A DNA stretch of 64,000 nt, taken from NCBI GenBank assembly GCA_051888795.1, contig JBJFCD010000142.1, positions 75,288-139,287 on the forward strand, read 5' to 3'. Both the position numbers and the translations under genes were made by a program. Shown here in pieces: positions 34,350 to 42,043 of the stretch (position 1 is the first letter of the stretch; the number at the start of each line of letters is the position of its first letter). Below the pieces are notes generated by a model, which saw only the letters and a program-made list of their open reading frames with translations, did no database searches and was not told the origin of the DNA. The stretch comes from MD308 sp051888795. GTDB taxonomy: Bacteria; Bacillota; Clostridia; Lachnospirales; Lachnospiraceae.

Positions 34350-35868
34350 GTGGAAGAAAAAAATAAAGACTATTACAGCGATAATGCTTGCGATACTGGT
34401 GATAGGAACCGGACAGATGACATCCGGAGAGAGGGATGTGAAAGCATCGGATATTACGGAATCACAGATAGATATTTCTGTGCCGGATAATAAGGTACCA
34501 ACGTATGAGTATAATAAAGCACAGGATTTTCTTTTAAATATAACAAATACCGGAATAGAAGATATTAAGAATTTTGTGATAGAACCGGTACTGGAGAAGG
34601 ATGATAATCAAAAATGGCCATTCAAGACAGACTATCAGAATTATGCTGTTAAGGTTGATAAATTGGAAGCAGAAAAAACAGTGCAGGTAAAGTTTAATTT
34701 TACAGAGAGAGATGATATTCCTACGGCAAGATATACAATACATTTTGAGTATACAGCAGATAACGGTATTTCTGGAAGCAATTCTTTCTATGTTAATACA
34801 ACAGCCAAACCTGTCGAAAATAAGAAACAGGATACTAATAATAACAAGAAAAGCAAGGTGAAATCGCCAAAATCATCAAATGGTGCAAGTGCAGGTGGAT
34901 TTTCTAATGACGGGGCTATTTATTCAGACGGTGGCGGTGGAGAAATTTCAGATGGCTCCATTCCACGTGTAATTGTAACCGGATTTAGCACTAATCCCGA
35001 AAAAGTAAAAGCCGGGAGTGATTTTACTCTCACGATTCATTTAAGAAATACATCTAAAAAAACCAGAGTAAAAAATATGCTTTTTGATCTTACATCTCCT
35101 GAAGAAGGAATGGATGAACAGACGACCGCACCGGCATTTCTTCCCTCATCAGGCTCCAGCTCCATTTACTTAGAGGGGATGAAAGCAGGTGGAACAGCAG
35201 ATATTTCTATAAAATTAAATGCAAAATCTGATCTTTTGCAAAAGCCTTATAGTGTAGAACTCAGTATGAAATATGAGGATGCTAATAGTAATTCCGTAGA
35301 GACAACATCGAGTATTTCTATCCCTGTAAAGCAGGATGCAAGGTTTGAATTCAGCGATTTTGAAATCAATCCGGAGAGTATTGCTGTGGACGATGAGGCA
35401 AATGTTATGTGCAATCTCTATAATCTTGGAAGAATCAAGCTTTACAATGTAAAAGCAGTATTTGAAGGAGAGGGGATTGAAAAAGAGGAAATTTTTGTGG
35501 GGAATGTCGAATCTGGCGCGACGGCTTCAATTGATGCCATGTTAAAGGGAATACAGGCGACAGAAGGACCGGTACCTGTGACAATGACGATGAGCTATGA
35601 AAATGAAGAAGGAGAGGTGTCTACCGAAGAGAAAGAACTCATGCTTGAAGTTACAGAGGCAGTAGATGAATCTATGGACATGGATATGGCAATTGAGGAA
35701 GAACCGAAAGGAGGTTTTCCGGTGATTCCTGTTATAGCTGCCATCGTACTTTTGGGAATCACAGCAGCAGTTATTATTATGAAGAAGCGCAGGAAAAAGA
35801 GAAGTATGGATGAAGAGGAGGAACTTTTGTATGAATTGGATGGATCTTCTGAGGATGAGCGTCAGTAA
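34342..35868 (+). CDS. Membrane-anchored extracellular accessory protein of the ABC transporter
   Basis: A 508-aa protein with a signal sequence or N-terminal anchor (about 1-33). A large extracellular region consists of Ig-like/CARDB-type beta domains (LLNITNTGIEDIKNFVIEPV; VKAGSDFTLTIHLRNTSKKTRVKN; VDDEANVMCNLYNLGRIKLYNV), resembling the COG1361 S-layer-like group. Between the first and second domains is a Ser/Gly/Lys-rich linker. A C-terminal membrane segment (about 457-480, GGFPVIPVIAAIVLLGITAAVIIM) ends in KKRRKKRS. Its place between ATPase and permease suggests that it links the transporter to the wall or collects the substrate. ATG 34342 follows GGGAGGAAACAG. Confidence 0.8.
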   Translation: MSEWKKKIKTITAIMLAILVIGTGQMTSGERDVKASDITESQIDISVPDNKVPTYEYNKAQDFLLNITNTGIEDIKNFVIEPVLEKDDNQKWPFKTDYQNYAVKVDKLEAEKTVQVKFNFTERDDIPTARYTIHFEYTADNGISGSNSFYVNTTAKPVENKKQDTNNNKKSKVKSPKSSNGASAGGFSNDGAIYSDGGGGEISDGSIPRVIVTGFSTNPEKVKAGSDFTLTIHLRNTSKKTRVKNMLFDLTSPEEGMDEQTTAPAFLPSSGSSSIYLEGMKAGGTADISIKLNAKSDLLQKPYSVELSMKYEDANSNSVETTSSISIPVKQDARFEFSDFEINPESIAVDDEANVMCNLYNLGRIKLYNVKAVFEGEGIEKEEIFVGNVESGATASIDAMLKGIQATEGPVPVTMTMSYENEEGEVSTEEKELMLEVTEAVDESMDMDMAIEEEPKGGFPVIPVIAAIVLLGITAAVIIMKKRRKKRSMDEEEELLYELDGSSEDERQ

Positions 35869-37231
35869 TCTGCGCAGAAGAAAATTACGTACTTTTCTCA
35901 CTGTACTTGGAGTAGTCATCGGAACAGCGTCTATTGTTGTTATGATTTCATTAGGCCTTGGTATGCAGCAGGCAATGTATCAGGAAATTGAGCAGTATGG
36001 TGGACTCACCACAATAAAAGTTTATGGGGCTCAAAGTGAAGACGGTATGATGTATTATGGCGGTGACTCTCAGGAAGAATCAGAAAAATACATGGATGAT
36101 GCCTGCATTGAAGAGCTGAAAAAGTTAGACCATGTACTGACAGTAGATCCGGTGTATTATATGTCAGGTATACTTTTGAAAGGTTCCTATGAAGGGTATG
36201 CGGAGATTCTGGCAATGACGCCAGAAGCACTCAAGGAAAGAAATATAAAGTTGTCAAAAGGACGACTCCCTGAGGAAAACAGTGGACAGCTTGAGCTTGT
36301 ATATGGCAATCAGGTACTGATGAATTTCTATGAAAAGGGAAGCGGAGAAGGTTATTGGGACACAGGTGAACTTCCGGATATTGATCTGGAAAAGGATTCA
36401 CTGTTTCTGATTTTGGATCAGAATTCTTATTATTCCAGCAGTGATGGAATGTCTATGGATATGGGTATGCAGGATGAAGACGGAACTGTAAGTGCAGCAA
36501 AACCTGCACAAAAGCATGTAGTACGGGCCTGTGGTCTTGTGGCAGGCGGTGCAGAGGACTATAATGCAAACAGCTACTACGTATTTTGTGATCTTGAAAC
36601 ATTAAAGAAAGTGCTCAAAAAAGAATTTTCCGGACGAGTTATTCCGGGACAGCCACAGACGAAAAACGGAAAGCCAATGAAGAATTTCTGTTATTCTTAT
36701 GCTCAACTTAAAGTAGATGATGCTGACAATGTGGCGACAGTATCTAATCAGCTTAAAGAGATGGGATATAATGTTGAAACGAATGCAGAATATATGGATA
36801 GTATGAAGAAGCAGATGGCGATTATTCAGGCGGTACTTGGAGGGATAGGTGCGGTGTCTCTGTTCGTAGCAGCAATTGGAATTGCCAATACTATGATGAT
36901 GTCGATTTATGAAAGAACAAAGGAAATCGGTGTTATGAAAGTGCTGGGCTGCAGTCTTTCCAATATACGTCAGATGTTTCTTATGGAAGCAGCATTTATA
37001 GGATTTTTCGGAGGAGTTGTGGGAAATGTTTTGAGTATGCTTATGTCAGTCGTGATAAACCTCCTCGCGGGAAATGCCCAGCTGCTTGATGGTGCGGATA
37101 TTTCGTACATACCTGTATGGCTTGTTCTTGCTTCTATAGGGTTTGCTATGCTGGTGGGCATTCTTGCCGGATACTTCCCGGCAAAGCGTGCTATGAAATT
37201 AAGCCCGCTTGAGGCTATCAGGAATGGATAA
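35831..37231 (+). CDS. ABC transporter permease, MacB/FtsX family
   Basis: A 466-aa permease. The N-terminal membrane segment follows the family pattern (SVSNLRRRKLRTFLTVLGVVIGTASIVVMISLGLG). A large extracytoplasmic MacB-type domain follows (about 45-330), then the FtsX domain with three membrane segments (IGAVSLFVAAIGIANTMMMS; ERTKEIGVMKVLGCS motif; final AGYFPAKRAMKLSPLEAIRNG). The start at ATG 35831 has AGAGGAGG ten bases upstream and lies inside the end of the accessory gene. With the ATPase it probably forms an exporter of peptide, lipid or signal; the substrate is unknown. A clear terminator follows. Confidence 0.92.
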   Translation: MNWMDLLRMSVSNLRRRKLRTFLTVLGVVIGTASIVVMISLGLGMQQAMYQEIEQYGGLTTIKVYGAQSEDGMMYYGGDSQEESEKYMDDACIEELKKLDHVLTVDPVYYMSGILLKGSYEGYAEILAMTPEALKERNIKLSKGRLPEENSGQLELVYGNQVLMNFYEKGSGEGYWDTGELPDIDLEKDSLFLILDQNSYYSSSDGMSMDMGMQDEDGTVSAAKPAQKHVVRACGLVAGGAEDYNANSYYVFCDLETLKKVLKKEFSGRVIPGQPQTKNGKPMKNFCYSYAQLKVDDADNVATVSNQLKEMGYNVETNAEYMDSMKKQMAIIQAVLGGIGAVSLFVAAIGIANTMMMSIYERTKEIGVMKVLGCSLSNIRQMFLMEAAFIGFFGGVVGNVLSMLMSVVINLLAGNAQLLDGADISYIPVWLVLASIGFAMLVGILAGYFPAKRAMKLSPLEAIRNG

Positions 37232-37234
37232 GGA

Positions 37235-37266
37235 AGGATGCTGTCATGTGACAGCATCCTTTTTTG
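37235..37266 (+). terminator. Intrinsic terminator after the ABC transporter
   Basis: A long perfect stem (AGGATGCTGTCA 37235-37246, TGACAGCATCCT 37249-37260) with T-run 37260-37265. The convergent Fn3 gene ends at 37280 on the other strand, so the element may serve both directions. Confidence 0.85.
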
Positions 37267-37279
37267 GTCCGGTATTAAT

Positions 37280-38971
37280 TTATCGTTTAAATTTTCGGGG
37301 ACTTGACCATTCTCCGTATATTTTCTGTTTATTTACGATTCTGTAAGCTCTTACTCTGTAATAGTATGTTTTTCCCTTTGAAGCTGATATCAGTTTGTAA
37401 GATCCTGAAGTAGTTTTATAAGTAGATACAATTTCTATGCCTGTCTTGCTTGTAGATTTAGAAATCTGATATCCGGATACATTTTTGATACTTTTCCATT
37501 TTACTTTTACTTTTTTTCCCGAGACTGAAGCGGTCGGTTTTTTTACCTGAACAAGTTTTTTCCCTTTTGTTGCTGTTGTAATTGAAATAGTTTTGTAGCA
37601 GGAAGAGGAAGTACCATAATATTTCGTCCCATCTATTTCATAGTAAGGAGTCACTTTAAACGAGTATTTTTGGTTTGCTTTCAGGCTGCCTTTGATATAA
37701 TTAAGGTTCTTTGTATTTGCAAGAAGTTTGTAGGATGAAGCACCTGATACTTTCCACTCTATTCTATACCCGCTTGCTCCGGATTTTTTATCCCAGGAAA
37801 GAAAAATCTGGTTACCATATTGATAGCAAATAACAGATAAATTGGATGGTTTGTTTGGAACGATTACATATTCGAATGTTTCCCCACCGGAGAACTTGTC
37901 ACCTGGAATTACTGTAACATAGTAGCGGCCGATTTCACGACTGGAAGAGGATGAATATGACAAAGTATAATCAGTCCCTTCCTGAAGGAAATTTCCATTT
38001 TCATCTGTAACGGTAATGGTTGGTTTACATTGTGAACCGGTATATACAAGAATAGATGAAGAAAGACTGCATGCTAATTCTGACTTTTTTTCTTCTGATT
38101 CAGGATCTTCTTCTAATTCGACCTGATTGCTGGTAATTCGGATATTCTGGAGAGCTATATCAGGAGATGAAACAGAGGAAATAAGGTAACTATTACTTGT
38201 TGCAGAATATCTGAATGTAGTTACGGCTCCACCGGAAAAATCTGTTACCAGGTAATTATCAAACAGGGTGGCATTATCACTGACTTCAATTCCGCCATAG
38301 GTATCCCGACCGGAAGTGGAGACATTAAGTATTCCTCCGTTGACAAGTGATATATGTGAATCATAGGGTTCCCCTGCACCCCATAAAAAACTTTCACCGG
38401 AAGTGGTACAGTTAACAACTCCTCCGTTTACTTTAAGCCTTGTGTTCTGATTAAAAAACCAAAATCCTGTTGTTGTTGCATTAACATTTAAAACAGCATC
38501 TTTTTTGACAAGAATATTACTTCCGTTTCTGTCATTTATCTTATTTATTGTGATGGTTCCGCTTAAGATGTCCATAATGGTTGGAAATGTTTGGTCTATA
38601 CTCAGTGAGCCGGAACCGGTAAACTGTACCTTATATAATAAATGATCAGTATAGCCAAGGACTACATGTTCAGCTGTGTTTGTTCCAGTCAAATCAATCG
38701 TCAGTATCTGTCCGTCACTTTTAGATAAATCTGGGAAATAATATATGATTCCATCACTTTTGTTATAATTGTTTAGAGACAAAGTTCCGTTCCCGTCATA
38801 CTCCCAATTATCGCCGGAAGCTGACTCATAAAGCGAATAGTAGTTGCCGTCTACATATAATTGTGCTGATCGGGTGCTACTTCCGTCCGCTTTGACTGAC
38901 AGAGTAAAGCACATACAAAAAATCCAGCATAAAGTAAGTGCTGAACATAAGGATACAATTATTTTTTTCAT
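37280..38971 (-). CDS. Secreted protein with beta domain and two fibronectin type III-like domains
   Basis: A 563-aa exported protein on the reverse strand. The signal peptide is residues 1-28 (ends SVKA-DG). About residues 35-290 are a repetitive beta-rich region (ITINKINDRNGSNILVKKDAVLNV, LRVNGGVVNCTT, VNGGILNVS) that looks like a right-handed beta-helix or carbohydrate-binding-like fold. An Ig-like segment (VTDENGNFLQEGTDYTLSYSSSSS) comes next. Two Fn3 domains follow (about 375-470 and 480-563; LSWDKKSGASGYRIEW, VKWKSIKNVSGYQISKS). It lacks the twin BIG2 tail of the other surface proteins. A GGGGGTC sequence precedes the start. Confidence 0.78.
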   Translation of the reverse strand: MKKIIVSLCSALTLCWIFCMCFTLSVKADGSSTRSAQLYVDGNYYSLYESASGDNWEYDGNGTLSLNNYNKSDGIIYYFPDLSKSDGQILTIDLTGTNTAEHVVLGYTDHLLYKVQFTGSGSLSIDQTFPTIMDILSGTITINKINDRNGSNILVKKDAVLNVNATTTGFWFFNQNTRLKVNGGVVNCTTSGESFLWGAGEPYDSHISLVNGGILNVSTSGRDTYGGIEVSDNATLFDNYLVTDFSGGAVTTFRYSATSNSYLISSVSSPDIALQNIRITSNQVELEEDPESEEKKSELACSLSSSILVYTGSQCKPTITVTDENGNFLQEGTDYTLSYSSSSSREIGRYYVTVIPGDKFSGGETFEYVIVPNKPSNLSVICYQYGNQIFLSWDKKSGASGYRIEWKVSGASSYKLLANTKNLNYIKGSLKANQKYSFKVTPYYEIDGTKYYGTSSSCYKTISITTATKGKKLVQVKKPTASVSGKKVKVKWKSIKNVSGYQISKSTSKTGIEIVSTYKTTSGSYKLISASKGKTYYYRVRAYRIVNKQKIYGEWSSPRKFKR

Positions 38972-39004
38972 TCTTTAAGACCCCCATTCTATTGTATATA
39001 TGAT

Positions 39005-39026
39005 GTTGGGATCAAAAACTCCCAAC
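39005..39026. repeat. Inverted repeat upstream of the Fn3 protein gene
   Basis: A perfect 7-bp inverted repeat (GTTGGGA 39005-39011, TCCCAAC 39020-39026) with an 8-base spacer, about 35-55 bases before the reverse-strand start at 38971. It could be an operator or a leader hairpin; no regulator is assigned. Confidence 0.4.
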
Positions 39027-39108
39027 TGTGATACCTACGGACTGTTTCGTGCTTTGTACTCCCTGGTATCATATATATTATTTTAAAGTATTGAATTTAG
39101 GAGGTCAA

Positions 39109-39138
39109 TAAAAATAAAGCTGAGTTTTACCTCAACTT
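39109..39138 (-). terminator. Terminator of the 87-codon reverse gene
   Basis: On the reverse strand the stem AAGTTGAG (39138-39131) / CTCAGCTT (39124-39117), with one G-U pair, is followed by TATTTTTATT. It overlaps the last base of the stop codon. Confidence 0.6.
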
Positions 39139-39401
39139 TACTCTTCAATCACGTGTATTTCCAGATAATCAAAATCAATAGAATCCACAAAGTTGTCCTG
39201 ATAGAATCTTGCCTTCGCATGTCGCTTGAACTCGTCAATCGTTGATTCCAGCCAGATTGGTTTACTTAAGTCGAACACATAACAGATTTCATCCAATGCA
39301 TGGAAGATCTTATGTGTTCTTGTATCATCAGAATCATCGCAGATAACAGTGTCCTTTATCATACGATTATCTTTGAATTCTTTGCCCCACAAACGAAACA
39401 T
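39138..39401 (-). CDS. Small acidic protein of unknown function (87 aa)
   Basis: Reverse-strand gene; the protein is soluble and acidic, rich in Asp, His and aromatics (ICDDSDDTRTHKIFHALDEICYVFDLSKPIWL ... FDYLEIHVIEE). The pattern suggests a small alpha/beta domain; no membrane segment, no catalytic motif and no family that I recognise. The start has GAGGTACAAGG upstream. It has its own terminator and lies divergent to the PTS IIC-like gene with about 150 bases between the starts. Confidence 0.68.
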   Translation of the reverse strand: MFRLWGKEFKDNRMIKDTVICDDSDDTRTHKIFHALDEICYVFDLSKPIWLESTIDEFKRHAKARFYQDNFVDSIDFDYLEIHVIEE

Positions 39402-39472
39402 CCTTGTACCTCGCTTTCAGTAAAATTGCAGATATAGTATATCCCAATTCGTATGAGGTGTCCAGATAAAGC

Positions 39473-39501
39473 TTGATTTGAGAAGTGTAATATGATAGAA
39501 T
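39473..39501 (+). promoter_or_regulatory. Promoter of the PTS IIC-like gene
   Basis: TTGATT (39473-39478) and TAGAAT (39496-39501) with a 17-bp spacer; the coding start at 39554 is about 45 bases beyond the expected transcription start. Confidence 0.55.
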
Positions 39502-39553
39502 TTTGCAGATGACAAGACACTTGACAAAACAGGAAAAGGATGAGGAGTTAACA

Positions 39554-40618
39554 ATGGAAAGATTAAAAAAGACATTGGACAGAGTTTTTATTGAGGGTTT
39601 GAGTGCTATGGCACAAGGACTGTTTGCAACTTTAATCATAGGAACAATTATTCAGCAGATTGGATCGCTTATCGGTGGAAATATCGGTGATATGATCTTT
39701 GCTATTGGAAAGGTCGCTGCATCTCTTACAGGAGCAGGTATTGGCGCAGCAGTTGCTTACAGATTTAGAGAGAGTCCGCTGGTTGTCGTATCTGCAGCTA
39801 CAGCAGGTATGGTTGGCGCATTTGCCAGTAAGCTTCTTGCAGGTACAGTATTAGTTGAAGGTACGATGGTCTATGCGGGACCGGGGGAACCTTTAGGAGC
39901 GTTTATTGCAGCATATGTAGGCATCTTCTTTGGACATCTGGTATCAGGTAAGACAAAAGTGGATATTCTGGTGACACCTCTTGTTGCGATCGGAACAGGT
40001 TCTTGTGTAGGACTGATACTTGGACCACCGATTTCAGGATTTATGTCATGGCTAGGTTCCCTGATTAACTGGGGGACAGAACAACAGCCATTCCTTATGG
40101 GAATAGTTGTATCTGTACTTATGGGAATGATTCTTACATTGCCAATCAGCTCAGCGGCGTTGGGAATTATTCTGAATCTTTCAGGCCTTGCAGCAGGTGC
40201 AGCTACTATAGGCTGCTGCTGTAATATGGTAGGGTTTGCAGTAGCAAGCTATCGGGAAAATAAAGTAGGAGGTCTTCTGGCTCAGGGAATAGGAACTTCT
40301 ATGCTTCAGGTACCAAACATTGTCAGAAAACCAATTATATGGCTTCCTGCAATTTTATCCAGTGCAATATTGGGACCGGTTGGAACAATGATTCTTCACA
40401 TGACAAGTAACGCAACAGGATCCGGTATGGGAACTGCAGGACTGGTGGGACAGATTATGACATGGCAAACGATGGTTCAGGCTGAGTCTCCGCAGATTGT
40501 ATTGATTAAGATACTTGTTATTCAGATTATCCTTCCGGCAATAGTTACACTGGGAATTTCAGAATTTATGAGAAAAAAAGGCTGGATCAAATTTGGAGAT
40601 ATGAAACTCGATATGTAA
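39554..40618 (+). CDS. PTS EIIC-like membrane protein (stand-alone, PF13303-like)
   Basis: A 354-aa membrane protein with about nine hydrophobic segments, rich in Gly and Ala. It has the features of the small EIIC_2-type family: LSAMAQGLFATLIIGTIIQQIG, VGIFFGHLVSGKTKVDILVTPL, and GPPISGFMSWLGSLINWGTEQQPFLMGIVVSVLMGMILTLPISSAA. No EIIA or EIIB domain is present here or in neighbouring genes, so phosphorylation-coupled sugar uptake would need components from elsewhere. These stand-alone IIC proteins may be facilitators or exporters. ATG 39554 has GAGGAG six bases upstream. It is followed by a cobO-like gene after 25 bases. Confidence 0.82.
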   Translation: MERLKKTLDRVFIEGLSAMAQGLFATLIIGTIIQQIGSLIGGNIGDMIFAIGKVAASLTGAGIGAAVAYRFRESPLVVVSAATAGMVGAFASKLLAGTVLVEGTMVYAGPGEPLGAFIAAYVGIFFGHLVSGKTKVDILVTPLVAIGTGSCVGLILGPPISGFMSWLGSLINWGTEQQPFLMGIVVSVLMGMILTLPISSAALGIILNLSGLAAGAATIGCCCNMVGFAVASYRENKVGGLLAQGIGTSMLQVPNIVRKPIIWLPAILSSAILGPVGTMILHMTSNATGSGMGTAGLVGQIMTWQTMVQAESPQIVLIKILVIQIILPAIVTLGISEFMRKKGWIKFGDMKLDM

Positions 40619-40643
40619 TGTAAATTCAAAGGGAGGTATATTT

Positions 40644-41168
40644 ATGCTGGGCACTGGAAAAATCCATGTATATTATGGTCATGGAAAAGGAAAAACAACC
40701 GCAGCTGTAGGTCAGATTATAAGGGCTGCAGGAAGCGGGCTGAAAGTGCTGGTGTTTCAGTTTCTGAAAGACAATTCCTCCAGTGAGAGGGCAATTTTAG
40801 AGCAGATTCCTAATGTTACCTGTCTTCCCGGCAGGGAGCCGGTAAAGTTTTACAGTCAGATGAACGGTCCGGAACGTGTGGAATTGAAGAAATATAATAC
40901 AAAAGCACTGGACGAAATTATCAAGTTTTGCGGACCTTTTGACATCCTTCTTTTAGATGAAGTACTCTGTGCTGTTCAGTTAGATGTCTTGAATGAAGAC
41001 AAATTATTAAGCTTTTTAGAGCATAAACCGAGAGGACTTGAGATTATCCTGACAGGTCATGAGGTGACAGAAAAAGTACTTAATATTGCCAATTATGTCA
41101 CAGAGATGAAGAAGGTCAAACACCCATTTGACGCGGGTTTGACGGCTCGCGCGGGAATTGAATATTAA
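40644..41168 (+). CDS. cobO: Cob(I)alamin adenosyltransferase (CobO/BtuR type)
   Basis: Transfers the adenosyl group of ATP to the cobalt of corrinoids, giving adenosylcobalamin. The 174-aa P-loop protein has GHGKGKTTAAVGQ (Walker A, about residues 12-24), VLVFQFLKDN, DILLLDEV (Walker B) and the C-terminal TARAGIEY, equivalent to the RxGIEF end of CobO. Length is typical. GGGAGG precedes the start. No other cobalamin genes are in the window, so it probably serves salvage. Cotranscription with the IIC-like gene is likely. Confidence 0.9.
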   Translation: MLGTGKIHVYYGHGKGKTTAAVGQIIRAAGSGLKVLVFQFLKDNSSSERAILEQIPNVTCLPGREPVKFYSQMNGPERVELKKYNTKALDEIIKFCGPFDILLLDEVLCAVQLDVLNEDKLLSFLEHKPRGLEIILTGHEVTEKVLNIANYVTEMKKVKHPFDAGLTARAGIEY

Positions 41169-41196
41169 TTATAATATGTTTATTAAATAATATAGA

Positions 41197-41231
41197 TAGA
41201 CAAGACACAAAACTCCATTCTATGGTATAAT
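41197..41231 (+). promoter_or_regulatory. Extended -10 promoter of the alarmone synthetase gene
   Basis: TATAAT at 41226-41231 is preceded by TGG, giving an extended -10 (TGnTATAAT). The -35 region is poor (AGACAC at the 17-bp position). It stands about 50 bases before the start of the alarmone synthetase gene. Confidence 0.5.
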
Positions 41232-41277
41232 CCAAATAGGTAACTGGCTCTTCGCCATAGAGAGGAGTGATATTATT

Positions 41278-41967
41278 ATGGAGAACGCAATTAAGAATTA
41301 TGAGGACGTCGACAGTTGGAAGACTATTATGTTTCTCTATAATGCAGCGTTAAAAGAAGTCGGAACTAAGTTGGAGATACTCAATGATGAATTTCAGCAT
41401 GTTCATAAATATAATCCGATTGAACATATCAAAACCCGAGTAAAAACGCCAGAAAGTATCGTGAAGAAATTAAAACGATATGGATACGAGATTTCAATAG
41501 AAAATATGGTCAAATATGTGAATGATATTGCCGGGGTCAGATTGATCTGTTCCTTTTCGTCGGATATATACCGATTGGCTGAGATGATAGGAAATCAAAG
41601 TGATTTAAAGGTGCTTTCCATTAAAGATTACATAAAGAATCCAAAAGAAAGTGGATATAAAAGTTACCATATGCTTGTATCGGTTCCCATTTTCTTATCA
41701 GATAGTGTCGTTGATACAAAAGTAGAGATACAGATCCGTACAATAGCCATGGATTTCTGGGCAAGCCTGGAACATAAGATATATTATAAGTTTGAGGGGA
41801 ATGCACCGGAATATATTAGCCGTGAACTCCGCGAATGTGCGGACATGGTATCTACATTGGATGAGAAAATGCTTTCATTGAATGAGGCAATTTTGCAATG
41901 TCTGGAAAAGACAGAAAAGTCAGAGTCAGAAGAGGACAGCGAAGAGGATATACCGATTTTGGAATGA
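41278..41967 (+). CDS. Small alarmone synthetase (GTP pyrophosphokinase, YjbM/YwaC type)
   Basis: Makes (p)ppGpp or related alarmones from GTP/GDP and ATP. The 229-aa protein has only the RelA/SpoT synthetase domain: IEHIKTRVKTPESIVKKLKR, VNDIAGVRLICSF (the GxR substrate motif), YIKNPKESGYKSYHMLVSVP and VEIQIRTIAMDFWASLEHKIYYK. No HD hydrolase domain and no TGS/ACT regulatory region are present, which matches small alarmone synthetases. The C-terminus is acidic (SESEEDSEEDIP). AGAGGAG stands about 8-10 bases before the start. Monocistronic, with its own promoter and terminator. Confidence 0.9.
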   Translation: MENAIKNYEDVDSWKTIMFLYNAALKEVGTKLEILNDEFQHVHKYNPIEHIKTRVKTPESIVKKLKRYGYEISIENMVKYVNDIAGVRLICSFSSDIYRLAEMIGNQSDLKVLSIKDYIKNPKESGYKSYHMLVSVPIFLSDSVVDTKVEIQIRTIAMDFWASLEHKIYYKFEGNAPEYISRELRECADMVSTLDEKMLSLNEAILQCLEKTEKSESEEDSEEDIPILE

Positions 41968-41977
41968 CAAACTAAGG

Positions 41978-42010
41978 AGACCTGAGACTATCTCAGGTCT
42001 TCTCTTCTGA
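41978..42010 (+). terminator. Terminator after the alarmone synthetase gene
   Basis: A perfect 10-bp stem (AGACCTGAGA 41978-41987, TCTCAGGTCT 41991-42000) with a 3-base loop, followed by TCTCTTCT. Confidence 0.75.
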
Positions 42011-42043
42011 TATAGATAAAATGACTCAGATAGGAGAAAAGCT

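Noticed and set aside
37235..37266. The hairpin after the ABC permease as an attachment site or transposon end
   Set aside because: It is a typical G+C stem with a T-run right after a stop codon, and no integrase or transposase is near.
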